Shown here in pieces: positions 39,275 to 50,446 of a DNA stretch of 64,000 nucleotides; the first letter of the stretch is position 1; each line of letters starts with the position of its first letter. The stretch is taken from NCBI RefSeq assembly GCF_023078275.1, contig NC_062993.1:10911252-10975251 (forward strand), read 5' to 3'. Made by a program: the position numbers and the translations under genes. The notes below the pieces were generated by a model, which was given only the letters and a program-made list of their open reading frames with translations, was not told the DNA's origin and searched no databases. The stretch comes from Leguminivora glycinivorella. Taxonomy: Eukaryota; Arthropoda; Insecta; Lepidoptera; Tortricidae.

Positions 39275-39829
39275 TAAAACAAAAAAATGTATTTTTAATT
39301 ATAATAAATATAATGCCGTACAATTGATTTGCAGGAAAACTTTTACTCTGCTGATGTTAGTGACTTTTCTACATTATAATAAATACAAAAAAATTGTGAA
39401 TAAAATGTGACTAAAAGAATGTGAATTAATAATTGTCTTGTCATTTTAATACTCTTCTGTCAATGTCAAAAATGACGTTTTTCAAACGAAAACGATCAGA
39501 TTCATATCGTATCTACAGCACATTGGTGACGTAGTTGAAATTCTGAATCTGGCCATTCGTATATTTCATAATAATTATATTATATTTACGTAGTATTATT
39601 ACATTTATAAACAGAAGAATAAATCATTTCGATACGTTTTGCCTTACTATTCTTTTTCACTACGACCATATTATATTTACAATATGGGAAAATTGAACCA
39701 ATGTAGATCCAATATTACGTAATCTCGGTGGTGTAAATAGATACATAGATTTTATTAGTTTTTTGGAGGAGAAGCAAAAAAATGTAATAATTCGATACAT
39801 TTAATATCTCAATACTTTTCTACTTATAT
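39275..39829. other. no gene seen (intron 1)
   Basis: AT-rich; nothing recognised. Confidence 0.5.
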
Positions 39830-39834
39830 ACGGA

Positions 39835-40012
39835 TAAATCCCTTCAGTCATGTCAATTTATCGTCATTCTTTTCCGACTTCCTTTTCGCCCGTGTATCGT
39901 ACGAAGCTTGTCAGTACAGATGGCCCTCCAAAGTTTCGACTTGACAAGAAGTGAACCACTTTGACGAAGGAAGAACGCACTAGTGCAGACAAAACACATC
40001 ATCTGTAGGTAC
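39835..40012 (+). repeat. CGTACGAC dispersed-repeat fragment
   Basis: CCCTTCAGTCATGTCAATTT, TTTCGCCCGTGTATCGTACG and CAGATGGCCCTCCAAAGTTTC match blocks at 19.7 and 26.7 kb. Confidence 0.6.
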
Positions 40013-40014
40013 TG

Positions 40015-40258
40015 AAAACAGTTTTATATACATACATACAATCACGCCTGTATCCCATGAAGGGGTAGGCAGAGCACATGAAACTACTCAAGTTTCAGTG
40101 CCACTCTTGGCAAATAAAGGGTTGAAAGAAAACGAAACTGTGACATTGCAGTGACAGGTTGCCTACGCCACAATTTACCCCTAATCCCACAGTCGCCTTC
40201 TACGTCACCCACGGGAAGAAAGGGGGTGGTGAAATTATTAACCCGTCACCACACGGTA
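40015..40258 (-). repeat. GTGACGGGTTAAGAATTTC repeat, minus copy 2
   Basis: ACATACATACAATCACGCCTG to AACCCGTCACCACACGG, closely matching 33825-34075, missing only a few bases (GCCTCTCGCC). Confidence 0.8.
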
Positions 40259-40264
40259 AACGGC

Positions 40265-40620
40265 ACACGTTTTATATACAGAATTTACATAAGTTTATTA
40301 TGACTACTTCGATACCAACGTCCACTTTTCATCATCGTACCGCTCGCCATCGACAGGGCGCTCATCCACACACCTTGCAACCTAAATGGTCGCATACCGT
40401 GCGGTTTCACAGGAATTTCCTCCCGCGGACGCCCCGGCTGTGGAATGAGCTCCCTGCCGATGTATTCTCAATGAACTAACAGTATGGGGTTCTTCAAAAA
40501 AGTGAGTGTACAAATTTCTAATGGGTCGGCAACGCGCATGTTGAGTTGCAAGCGTCCATAGGTTACGGTGACCGGTTCCCATCAGGCGGACCGTATACCT
40601 GTTTACCACCGACGTGGTAT
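40265..40620 (+). pseudogene. non-LTR RT C-terminus and 3' UTR, 5'-truncated
   Basis: FHHRTARHRQGAHPHTLQPK, then TVRFHRNFLPRTPRLWNELP and ADVFSMN, stop at 40477. LPRTxxLWNELPxxVF is the lepidopteran CR1/jockey tail. The 3' UTR includes GGTCGGCAACGCGCATG and ATCAGGCGGACCGTA and ends in an A-run. The usual Tyr-Asp-FK motif is replaced by a stop. Confidence 0.8.
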
Positions 40621-41026
40621 TAAAAAAATACCTAGTACCGCTCTAGTTCGATAGTAAGCTAAGATTGAAGAAATGTTATGTGAGCCAATATTTCGAATAA
40701 GTACTAATTTCGAATAAGATTCGTCTTACATTAAGTTGAATTTAGTCAAGTTGCACTATTTATGTTGAAAATAATAAAGGGGTTTAAAGAACATTGTATG
40801 ATACATGTGCGAACATTTTCCGCACTGGAATCTGAGCTTTTATTTCACTTTTACTTGGAAGTCGTTTTTGCTCGTCTATTATACATTCGATTTTACATAA
40901 TTTCTCGTATGCATATTATGGGAATAGAAAAACGAAAGTGCTTTATTGTATCTTGTTTTGAATAGCTATTTTAGTTTAAAGGGTAAAAAATGCAGATTGT
41001 TAACGACAGTGTCAATTTTAAAGCCT
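40621..41026. other. no gene; weak CGTACG-family traces
   Basis: Only ACATTGTATGATACATGTGCG (about 40790) recalls the dispersed repeat at 19.4 kb. Confidence 0.45.
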
Positions 41027-41234
41027 TGCGTAGCCGAATGGCACAAACACTCACGAAACGAAACGCTCGAAGATTTCTATCTCTAATAGAGCCGAATGAC
41101 ATTTCTGCGGCACGAAACGAAAACGAAAAGCCGCGAAAAATAATCTGGCTCAGTCACGCTAATACGCACGAGCGATAGAGATAGATATCTACGAGCGTTT
41201 CGTTTCGTGAGCGTTTGTGCCATTCGGCTGCGCA
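41027..41234. mobile_element. TAGCCGAATGGCA family, palindromic copy
   Basis: TGCGTAGCCGAATGGCACAAA...GATTTCTATCTC and its complement at the right end (GAGATAGATATCTACGAGCG...CCATTCGGCTGCGCA) flank a diverged centre. Confidence 0.8.
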
Positions 41235-41332
41235 CCCTTAAAAAGCACTACTAGAATTTGTTTTAGCTCAAACAAAACAACACCTGTCGATCTAGAACAT
41301 CCGGCCAAGCAGAAGTGACAATTGTTGCCACC

Positions 41333-41552
41333 TGCGTAGCCGAATGGAACAAACGCTCACGACACGAAACGCTCGTAGATATCTTTCTCCATCGCTCTTG
41401 CGTATTGGCGCGACAGGGCCAGACTACCTTTCGCGGCGTTTCGTTTTCGCTGCGCGTCGCAGAAATGCCATTTGGCTACGGCACCTGGCGACAGAAATGC
41501 AGTCTGGCTCTATCGCACCACTACAAAAGAGCGATAGATGAATAGAGACGCG
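41333..41552 (+). mobile_element. TAGCCGAATGGCA family, single-arm copy
   Basis: CTGCGTAGCCGAATGGAACAAA to GAAATGCCATTTGGCTACGG (41484), then a further GACAGAAATGCAGTCTGGC fragment. It lies 100 bp after the palindromic copy. Confidence 0.75.
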
Positions 41553-41801
41553 ATTGTGACGTTGGCTTAAGTACCAGTCGAGACCGTGTCTACGGATATA
41601 GTAAAAAATCCATTCATTGCTAATCTAATCTCTAAATTGTGATATCTCTGGACATAGAACTAAAACTTTTGACCGAACCTCAGTTTTGACAATTTGGTTT
41701 ATAAGAATTAACCAAAGGTTTTGAGTCATCTGTGCGTACATTTTTCTTGATGGTTCCGAGGTGCTTACGTTTTTTCTTAGACTTTATCTGTCTTGAAGGA
41801 G

Positions 41802-42073
41802 TTATATTACACTGTTTTTTTTTTCGTTAAATTCGACAAGCACCCGGTGTACCTATCGTTTTTTGTTAAATTCGAAAAGTGTCAAGTATCTGATCTGACG
41901 GCACAAGTCAAAACAAATAACATTAAAAGGATGTCACACACGTGTTTAATTTTTTTTATTTTAATAATTGGATAATCGTAAGAGTCAAGACGATAGTTTC
42001 TTAGATAAATTAATTATAATTCACCTGAAGAACCTTCTAAAAGTTAGCGGAATCAATAAAAACATGGTGTATA
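41802..42073. mobile_element. TACACCSTGTTTTT element, truncated copy
   Basis: Shares TTAAATTCG, CAAGTATCTGATCTGACGG, GTCACACACGTGTTTAAT, GATAATCGTAAGAGTCAAG and AATAAAAACATGGTGTA with the longer copy at 53828-54209. The left part is internally deleted. Confidence 0.7.
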
Positions 42074-42254
42074 TGTCTTTTTCTCAGTAACCTTGTAACA
42101 ATCGACTCACTCTCACATTTCTCCGACCTAATAAGTCTTGTAATTAGCGCTTTCGTGTAAGTGTCGGGTTAGAAGAAAGTCGGGTCACGCCTCACTGGGA
42201 GCGCTGGGAAAACGGTCAAGAGCTGGTTATTATTGTTACACTTGTACTCACATT

Positions 42255-42294
42255 ATACATTTTGGATTTTTCAACTGAAAAATCCAAAATGTAT
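42255..42294. other. 40-base perfect hairpin, 2-base loop
   Basis: A 19-bp perfect stem (ATACATTTTGGATTTTTCA and its complement) is separated by AC only. Such a perfect stem is unusual. No TSD or second copy was seen. Confidence 0.85.
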
Positions 42295-42950
42295 GTAATA
42301 GTATATTGTGCAACAAGGGAGGTAAGGGGAATTTTGTCGACGAGTGGTAATAACTCGCGACAGCCGCAGGCTGGAGAGAGTTATACAGTGCGTAAACGTA
42401 ATAAGGACGATAAATGAAATCAGGCATATAATTCAATATTGTTATCATTAATTAAGAGGTGTTTTTGAGTTACTCTTAATTTTCAGCCCATAATTAATTT
42501 TTGAAAAATTTCCCAGCAGCAATGTACCTACTGTAAACGTGGTTGCGATGACAATCAATGACAACTGTCAACGAGCGTTTAACGCGAGTGTGTTTGCATT
42601 ACGTTGCGGGCCGAATTAATTTGTATGGATAAAAAAAATATTTCAATTTTAAGTAAAAGTTATCTAATTCCATTTTTTATGTCCATGGAGTGTGCCTCCT
42701 CATTGTACCGACAGTAACTTACTTATTTAAGTATTACCGAATGAAAAACCCGAGTTATTTATAACGCAGATCATTAATCAAGCATCTTTGTTTTAGAAAA
42801 GTGTAACATCACCAATTTCAACATGACCGGGCTTTTTATTGGGTCAAGCTGCGCCACAGTTCACAAATCATTATCCAAAATTAAATGGAAACATGTTCCT
42901 ACATAAATACTGTACTTTATTTCATCGGTATATTATGTAGTTCCAGCCAG
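42295..42950. other. no gene seen (intron 1)
   Basis: Nothing assignable. Confidence 0.5.
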
Positions 42951-43090
42951 CCAGCGTATCATGGTTCCAATTTTATCACTTATCCACGTGGATAAGACAT
43001 CTGTCACTCTCACACTGGCATACTTGCCAAAGCGTGACGGATAGTTTATCCACGTGGATAAGTGATAAAATTGGAAGCATAATACGCCGG
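42951..43090. mobile_element. 140-bp MITE with 31-bp perfect inner arms
   Basis: The arms TTCCAATTTTATCACTTATC-CACGTGGATAA (42965-42995) and 43046-43076 are exact complements. CCAGCGTATCATG / CATAATACGCCGG extends the pairing outward with a few mismatches. The centre is 50 bp. Confidence 0.88.
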
Positions 43091-43589
43091 CAGGTGGGGT
43101 AAATATAAGTAGCTTATTGAACTATATAGGTACTGACAGCTGCAAAAGTGCATGGCGAATTTATCAATGAATTCATTCATAATTTCTCCATTATTTTTGC
43201 AGCAGATAGTACAGTTTTTTTATATATTATAAATGGACTTACTCTTGACCACAGCCTAGCCAAAGGCAAAGACGTGGCCTACGATGGAGTGAGCTCGCCC
43301 AGAAAAGATGCCTGTTCACTCTTGATTTGAAGGTTGCCGGGACAGTGACATTGATACTAGAAGCTGACAATTCTGTGCCTATTTCTGGGTCGATAAATAA
43401 CATTGTTACCTACTCGGCGTCAATATTTCCTTGTTGAGCAAGCAATGAACGGCGGTCAATGTCGTGCGACAATTTACTGTCAAACATCTCAGCAGCATTT
43501 ACATTTCGATTTTATATGAAAACTTGACATTTAAAATTACACTTGGTATTTTCAACTTCGACTATAAATTGATAAAAAAGATGCATACA
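43091..43589. other. no gene seen
   Basis: The short frame at 43148-43330 has no recognised domain. Confidence 0.5.
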
Positions 43590-43785
43590 TAGTAGAGGAA
43601 ACTTCTCAAGTTTCAGAGCCAAACTTAACAATTAAGGAGTTGAAAAAAAAAAGTTAAAATATCAATCCCAATAAAATTCTCTAACCTGCGGTGTTTGCCC
43701 ATCGCCCACACTACAATGGATTCCATATCGAAAGGGGGTGGTGAAATTCTTAACACCTTCCTCACTACACGGGCAACCGACCTGT
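43590..43785 (-). repeat. GTGACGGGTTAAGAATTTC repeat, old diverged copy
   Basis: TAGAGGAAACTTCTCAAGTTTC, ATCGAAAGGGGGTGGTG and TAACACCTTCCTCACTACACGG preserve parts of the family on the minus strand. Confidence 0.6.
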
Positions 43786-43920
43786 AATAGTCTGACCAAA
43801 AAGAGTAGAAATTAAAAAGTGGCAACATCGTAGTGTCGTTCATCCCTTTCAAATCAATACGTGTGAGAAAACAAGACGACACTACAATGCCAACGAACCA
43901 ACAATATGCAACATCTGGAA
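43786..43920. repeat. hairpin repeat with AAAAAGAGTAGAAATTAA
   Basis: AGTCTGACCAAAAAGAGTAG also occurs at 10358-10377. GTAGTGTCGTT and AGACGACACTAC (43827-43888) form a stem. Confidence 0.5.
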
Positions 43921-44248
43921 TGTAATTAGTCTGTGATAATCTGACTCAGCGTTTTAACTAATGGCCACGCTAGCTCTATCGGGCATCCCTAAATCATAAC
44001 GGGCCCTTTTTCATTATATTTACTAAATCGATGATAGAATTTTATTTAAGAGGAGGAAACCAGAAAGTCAGAAGGGAACAGATAATAAAACGCGTCGCAT
44101 GAAATTCGAAAGGTAGTCGATTGAAATATTTAATTCTTCATATTTCATATATCCTTGATAATTTCAATAAGAAAAATCGAAAATTATACTGTGCCATGCA
44201 GCTAATCAATCACTAAATATAAATTTCTAGTGACGAGATGTCATGGCC

Positions 44249-44398
44249 ATATCGTCACTACTTTTAAAAAATCTCGTATCTCACGCTGTTCCTCAAAGTA
44301 AAAACGCAGTAAGTCTATATGCATTCCATACATACTTACTACAATTTTCTTTTCATTAACAGACGAAGATACAAGTTTTTTAAAAGTAGTGACGATAT
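44249..44398 (-). mobile_element. 150-bp MITE with ATATCGTCACTAC termini, copy 2
   Basis: Inverted relative to 2641-2792 and about 80% alike by eye. Both ends read ATATCGTCACTACTTTTAAA. Confidence 0.8.
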
Positions 44399-45597
44399 TC
44401 TATCTAGCAATATTCCTTCAAACCAATTTAATACTTTTAAGGTTTTTTTTATTAGAATTCACTCTTGCAAATCTTGCTTTGTTTATTATGTAGGTATTTT
44501 ATGTGTGAAGAATCAATATAATAATATATTTTGCATTAATCTCCGCTTAAGGCTTGACTCAATGATGTTACAACCTGATTTCTGAGTATTATATAGCCTG
44601 ACAAGTTTTTATTTGACCCTGAAAGAGTGTCGCTATAAATCGTTTTCATATGGCAATAATGTGCGGACGTCATGTATAATGGGGACAGCGTGTACTAGTT
44701 TCGCGTTAATATTTGTAGAAAATTAAAACATGGTTTTAGGTAGGTTTAAGACTTGCTACTTCTTTCGCATAGCCTAAAATCCATGAATCTTGTACCTTTA
44801 TCGAAGTCGTCGATGTTTGTTTTCTTTTTACGTGGGACCTTGTTTTGTACTGGTGGCAATGATGGACGGGCTCCTTATTTCTTTAAATATTTTTCACGGC
44901 ACAGCTATAGACACTATCAATAAGAACAAAAAATATATTAAGCTAAATCGAAACCAACTAATCAATACAGGAGAACCGTACTAAATATAAACCGTCAGTA
45001 CCGGACATGTCAACAACCGATCTCGGAACATTGTTATCGAAATGCTGTGAAATCCTTCATCATTTTTTGTTGTACGTAATTTATCACGTTCAGTATAATT
45101 ATTTTCACTTTTTTATATTATTTTGGGCATATTTGCGATGAAACCGTTAGAAATTTTAAAATATTTACTTCTAGTTTACATCACTGACATTCGATGACTT
45201 TCGATGACGGGTATCGAAAAAAGCCAGTAAAAAAATCCTTGCCAGAAATTAGTTCAGCTGAAAATCCGCAACGCGGCGAGGTTCAAATAAGAACTTGTTA
45301 GTCTTTACCTACCTTAACGATTTAAGGTCTTGTTAGGTCTACGTCGTTAGGCTAAGTCTCTGTGACCATGCATATTTTTGTCTAGTAATGGCTAAAAAAT
45401 CGTTATATGCCTAAAGCACTTTAGTGAACCCGAACAACCCTTCTTGCTTGCCTCGCAAAGGTTGACCCTTAAATACTGAGCCAGAGACCTTTTTTGTTGT
45501 GATGCACACAGGATTGTTTTATATACGTAGAAGATATCAAAGCCGACCAGAAATATATGCAGACTACACGCCATCTTGCGGAATTTCATAAGAACTA
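44399..45597. other. no gene seen (intron 1)
   Basis: AT-rich; the frames at 44319-44585 and 44790-44984 have no supporting features. Confidence 0.5.
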
Positions 45598-45803
45598 TTT
45601 TTAACCACCGACGCAAAAACGACGGGGTGTTATAATTTTGACGTCTCTGTCTGTGGCATCGTAGCTCTCCGAACGGATGAACCGATTTCGATTTTTTTTT
45701 GTCTGAAAGCTGAGTTAGTGGGGTGTTCTTAGCCATGTTTCATGAAAATCGGTCTACTATGTCGCAGTCGGAGGTTTTTCAAAATTTTAATTTTGTAGTT
45801 GTC
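45598..45803 (+). repeat. AACGGATGAACCGATTT repeat, plus copy
   Basis: TTTTTAACCACCGACGCAAAAAC to TTTTAATTTTGTAGTTGTC, including GGTGTTATAATTTTGACG and GAACGGATGAACCGATTTCG. Confidence 0.75.
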
Positions 45804-46039
45804 TTCATACTAAACTGAACTGCCACCCCATACCCCAGAATAGTCATATATTTCTGGCCAGGCTTTAGCTTACCCGACTTCTACGATGTGATTACAATAT
45901 TAATTTAAAATCCTAAGAACGTAATCCTATTTTTTACTAAATAATAATCACCTACCTACTGCTGAAAGCCGCGGTTCGGGTTTCGAATCTTCGAAAGAAC
46001 ATTTTATAATATTTATTGATTTGGGTATTCACACTTTAA

Positions 46040-46350
46040 GTTCTCACGTTTTGTACACATTTTTTAAAGAAACACACGGGTCGAACCCGATATAATAATA
46101 TTGTTACCTTTTATCCAACGTTTGCACTAGCCGTGGTCACGGAAGACTACGAACGTTGGGTAAAAGGTAATAATGTTGTTTTATCGCGTTTGACCCGTGT
46201 GTGTCTTTAAAAAATTTGGTATTCAATATTTATTTAATGTTAAACAAAATTATAAATCATCTTTAAAATCACTAACAGGCCGAACGCGATAAAATATCAT
46301 TATTTTACCTTTTTTCCGACGTTTCGGCCAGGTTGCACTGGCCGTTGTCA
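46040..46350. mobile_element. TTTAAAG...CGCG foldback: one complete short copy and one half copy
   Basis: 46040-46215 has both arms (TTTTTAAAGAAACACACGGG / CCGTGTGTGTCTTTAAAAA). 46258-46350 repeats one arm (CTTTAAAATCACTAACAGGCC...ACGTTTCGGCCAGG). Centres carry GCCGTGGTCAC-like blocks. Confidence 0.75.
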
Positions 46351-46374
46351 CAGAAGACGTCCCAGCAAAATGTC

Positions 46375-46815
46375 ATCGAAGATGTATACAACACAAATTA
46401 AAACTATTTTTCCCCTCACTAGCTCGGAAACACGTGTTTTGTCCTTCAATATCAGCGCGTAAAAACACATTTTATCCACTAGTGGGTAAAGTAATTTGAC
46501 CTTGAATAAAGTCAAATTAACTGCTTTAAAATTGATAAAAGTAGGTGAATCTAGTAATAAAGATGACTTACCACCTGTGGAACTACTGGAAGCAGTGATA
46601 AACGCATTTTTTGCGTTGTAGTTTCCTCGCTATAATGAGGGGAAAACTTTTGTGTTACACTCGGGTGCAAATGTATTTTACTTCTCGTGTGTTAAAAAAC
46701 TCGCAAGTTCAGGATTCTATTTTCGAACCACTCGCTTCGCTCGTGGTTCAACTATAGAGTCCTTTCACTTGCTCGTTTTTCAACTCCACACTCGGCGTTA
46801 AAATACAACTTTGCC
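46375..46815 (+). repeat. CGTACG/CACGTG dispersed repeat, long copy
   Basis: CCCCTCACTAGCTCGGAAAC, ATTTGACCTTGAATAAAGTC, AGTGATAAACGCATTTTTTGCG and CGAACCACTCGCTTCGCTCG; the first blocks match 26450-26640, which gives this family's longest extent in the window. Confidence 0.6.
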
Positions 46816-47427
46816 CCCTTGTATAACAAATAACGATTGTTTTTACTACCATCTACATTAAGCGAGAAAAAGAAATCCAATTTGATAGCGATTCAGACCG
46901 GGCTTTGATATAGCAGTAAAGCTCTACGCGTCAATGTCATGTGCTGATGACATTATTATTTTCTTTTGCGTTACATGCAACAAAGAGATTTCATAATATT
47001 GTTGGCATTATTGTTGATGTAACGTTGGCAATCACACTTAAAATGAAGAAAAAATTACCTTATTATTTGTTGAACACATCACTTATATGTAGAAGTAGCC
47101 GATACAAGTATGTAGGTAGGTACTGAGTACGAGTATATCTACCAGCTGACTTATTGTCAGTAACATAACAGTTATCATAAAATAATAGTATTTATTTAAA
47201 GTTCGACAAAAAAGATTATTATGTATTAGACAATTACTGCGATGCTGCCAAATCAATAAATTTACAAATACGGGACATCACTGCGATGTTGCCATTTTTT
47301 AATTTTTATTAGTTTTGCCAGACTGTACAATAGTAATGATTTGATTTTATTTATTTCATAATGTAAAATAACAATTTAAATTATTTTAAATTTTAAAAAG
47401 ATCGTTAAGTTTATAGTTATAATTTGA
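46816..47427. other. no gene seen (intron 1)
   Basis: AT-rich with nothing assignable. Confidence 0.5.
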
Positions 47428-47810
47428 CCCATCTTGTGGGGACGAGTCACCGTCTGCCGGAAATAAAATTGGATACCGTTTTATTAGGCAGGCGTCCGGT
47501 TTTTTTATCTCATAGCCCTGTATTTAGTTTATCACTTTCATCCAATAGCCCAGTTCATTTTAGATTCAAATAGACCCTGGCGGAGATAGATATTGCGCTC
47601 TGTGAGTGTGTTTCGTGAGCGATTGTGCCATTCGGCTAGCCACCCAGTTCATTTTAGCAAATAGGGCGGGCAAGGGCAACATCCGCGCGGTGTACCCCTT
47701 ACATTTCATTAAAGTGTCTAAAGGGCCTCTACGCGTTGGCTTCGGTCCCGCGCACGCCTTCCAAAGTTCCGGAACACCATTATTCCGTAATGGGAAAGAT
47801 ATTATTATAA
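47428..47810 (+). repeat. CCATCTTGTGGGGACGAG repeat, copy 2, with a foreign insert
   Basis: Collinear with 16684-17000, but 47600-47645 replaces part of it with a TAGCCGAATGGCA-family fragment (TTTCGTGAGCGATTGTGCC, CATTCGGCTAGCCACCC). Confidence 0.75.
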
Positions 47811-48190
47811 TGTCAATAATTACAATAATATAGGTATAATTTAAAGATCAGTAAAAAGTACTAAAGTTATTTATATCTAGTTTCTTGATTTGTTTAGTTT
47901 ATTAATATAGAATAAAACACAGTAAAGCAAACCGAAATTATTTAACGGTGTACATAAGGAAGGGAAAATTAATAATTTTATGTCAATATCACAAAATTAG
48001 TTCACGGTTTCTCATGTTTAGAAATATTTCCAATTTGCATTTAAATTAACTAAATCCTTTATTTAAGACACAGGATAATATTAGCTTACAATGATTGAAA
48101 ATTATTTAATCCGCCTTCTCTATTAATTAGATAGATAAATATTATATTAACCTTCACAATTCCTTTCGTTATTTACATAAAATGCCCAAT
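47811..48190. other. no gene seen (intron 1)
   Basis: AT-rich with no recognised element. Confidence 0.5.
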
Positions 48191-48191
48191 A

Positions 48192-48352
48192 ACGCCGTGT
48201 CTTGCGTGGGCGACGGTCGCGCGACCGTCGCGCGACCGTCGCCGTCGCGTCTCATCGCATCGTCTACTTCCATATCGATAAGGTTTGATTTCGTATGCGT
48301 CGCATCGCCGTCGCGCGACCATCGCGCGACCGTCGCCCGCGCAAGCTACAAC
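48192..48352. mobile_element. GTCGCGCGAC palindromic MITE, copy 3
   Basis: TAA|CGCCGTGTCTTGCGTGGGCG at left; the right terminus has decayed to GCAAGCTACAACG, three changes from the consensus. Confidence 0.85.
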
Positions 48353-48429
48353 GAACAAACGGGCCTCTCGCTCGTTTTTGTCCAGAACGTGCAAGTTGTG
48401 GGATGAGCCAATTTCTGAGTTGATTTTCT

Positions 48430-48715
48430 TGAGCTAGAGGTTTTTTTTTTATGGGATAGGAGGCAAACGAGCAGACAGGTCGCCTGATGGTAAGCGATCA
48501 CCGCCGCCCATGGACACCCGAAACACCAGAGGTGTTGGAGGTGCGTTGCCGGCCTTTAAGATGGTGGTGATGGTTCTTCACAAAGCAGGTACATTTAGAG
48601 TTTTCAATGGTCGGCAACGCATAGGTGGCTCTCCTGATGTTGCCTATGTCCATGGCCGGCGACGACTGCTTCCCATCAGGCGTCTCGTCTGCTCGTTTGC
48701 CGCCTATACAAGGGC
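48430..48715. repeat. head-to-head 3' ends of a CR1/jockey-like element
   Basis: A minus-strand 3' end (poly-T, then GGAGGCAAACGAGCAGACAG to GGTGCGTTGCCGGCC) is followed by a plus-strand one (GGTCGGCAACGCATAGGTGG to CTCGTTTGCCGCC). The first part matches 53088-53215. Confidence 0.75.
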
Positions 48716-48727
48716 GATACTGAACAT

Positions 48728-48965
48728 AGTGGCCCTACATAGTGGACCGATTTTCTGAAACATGGCTAAGAACACTCCCGACTAGTTCAGCTTTCAAACA
48801 AAAAAAAAACAAAATCGGTTCATCCAATTGGGAGCTACGATGCCACAGACAGACACACACACAGAGACAGACAGACAGACAAACAGATAAACAGAAAGAC
48901 AGACAGACACGTCAAACTTATAGCACCCCTTCATTTTTCCGACGCAAAAATGAAGGGTCAGGTAA
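48728..48965 (-). repeat. AACGGATGAACCGATTT repeat, minus copy
   Basis: ACATAGTGGACCGATTTTCTG, CTAAGAACACTCCCGACTAG, a (CAGA)n-type tract at about 48850-48910 and GCACCCCTTCATTTTTCCG. Confidence 0.75.
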
Positions 48966-49084
48966 CTTATTATAAAAATGAATGCATTAATAATTTTTAA
49001 TTGCAAGAAAGAAAGAAAGAAGAAAGAAAATAATTTTATTCAGGACGTTAACAAAATTCCTTATGTCTATGATACATATTAATA

Positions 49085-50230
49085 GGTGGACAAAAATCTA
49101 CAATAGTGGACAAAAATCTACAATGGAGTCCTCATATAAAGAAACTAGCAAGCAAATTAAGTTCAGCCGCATACGCCGTTAGGAGAATCAGGCAACTGAC
49201 TAATGTTGAGACAGCTCGCCTAGTGTATCATAGTTATTTTCACAGTGTAATGTCATACGGTATTCTGGTTTGGGGCAAAGCAGCTGACATACAGACTATC
49301 TTTGTATTACAAAAGAGAGCCATTCGTTCTATTTACAACTTAGGAACACGTGAATCAGTAAGAGAACTCTTCAAAGAAATTAATATCTTAACTGTAGCTT
49401 CCCAATACATTTATGATAGTATAATTTATGTTGTTAAGAATTTAGACTGTTTCACTAAGAATTCTGATATCCATAATTATAACACTAGAAACAAAAATAA
49501 GCTTGCCATAAAGAAGTTTCGTGTCCGTAAAGTACAGAAGTCATTTGTTGGGCAATGCATTCATTTTTATAATAAGTTACCTGACACTGCTTTGAGATTA
49601 CCCCTCCCAGCTCTTAAGAACTACTTAAAAAAATCATTGATGTTAAAGGCTTATTACAGAGTCGAGGACTATTTGACAGACAAACATGCATGGCCCGAAC
49701 CAGAAACTACAAAAAACGAATAGCAATTAAAATAATTGTATTATGTATAGAGGACACAGTTCAGATAAGAAAGCACATCAAATATTTTATATTTTATGTT
49801 GTGTAGGTAAATTACATATTTAATGATATTGAGATTCATATTATCTTTTCTTCTATGACAATTTGATATGTTTTCTCTGAAGAAGAACGACGTATTATTA
49901 AGCAATAATATAATTTATTGAAATTGATTTCCATAGAGTACCTAGTCTGTTCATATTCTTTGATGAATACTTTTGCATGTTAAATTGTATGTTGTTATTT
50001 AATGCATGTTAATTATAAGATGTAATGTTTTGAAAAGAAGTTGCCCGCCGAGTTTCTTGCCGGTCCCATAGTGGATACCCCCCTCCCAACTGAGGGGGGA
50101 CTGAAATCTTCTCGAGGCTGAGGCGTAGGGTTAGAGCCGGCGTAGCTTTATTTGACGTTCATATGCGCATTGTAATATGCCTACTTGAAAAATAAATATT
50201 TCATTTTCATTTCATTTTCATTTTCATTTA
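49085..50230 (+). pseudogene. jockey/CR1-like non-LTR retrotransposon, 3' third
   Basis: The 205-codon frame 49106-49723 is the C-terminal domain after RT: LQWSPHIKKLASKLSSAAYA, YHSYFHSVMSYGILVWG, LQKRAIRSIYNLGTRES, then FYNKLPDTALRLPLPALKN. It is intact as far as seen and terminates at TAG 49721. A 500-bp 3' UTR follows (GCCCGCCGAGTTTCTTGCCGG at about 50043) and ends in an AAATAAATATTTCATTTTC tail near 50230. The endonuclease and RT core are missing by 5' truncation. The 5' end holds a 24-bp tandem duplication (GTGGACAAAAATCTACAAT). Confidence 0.85.
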
Positions 50231-50446
50231 TTGATATTAACGTCACTGAAAAGGTCTCCCCTCAGCATTTTGTCAAGTTACCTACCAGGTAACTTGACGC
50301 TGGCCCGAAGCTACGCTTGCGAGACGCTAGATGTGGGGGGACCCTTATTCTTTTGAGTTGGAAAGTAGGAGGTCAATTGTATGTATATTTAACCTCCTCG
50401 AATGTTTCGTTTCGTCTGTTAAAAGTAACCTTTTCTTTAATTCCAG
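50231..50446 (+). other. end of intron 1 with a 12-bp hairpin and strong acceptor
   Basis: GTCAAGTTACCTACCAGGTAACTTGAC (50272-50298; broken here as GTCAAGTTACCT / AGGTAACTTGAC) forms a perfect 12-bp stem. The intron ends CCTTTTCTTTAATTCCAG at 50446, a good 3' splice site. Confidence 0.7.
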
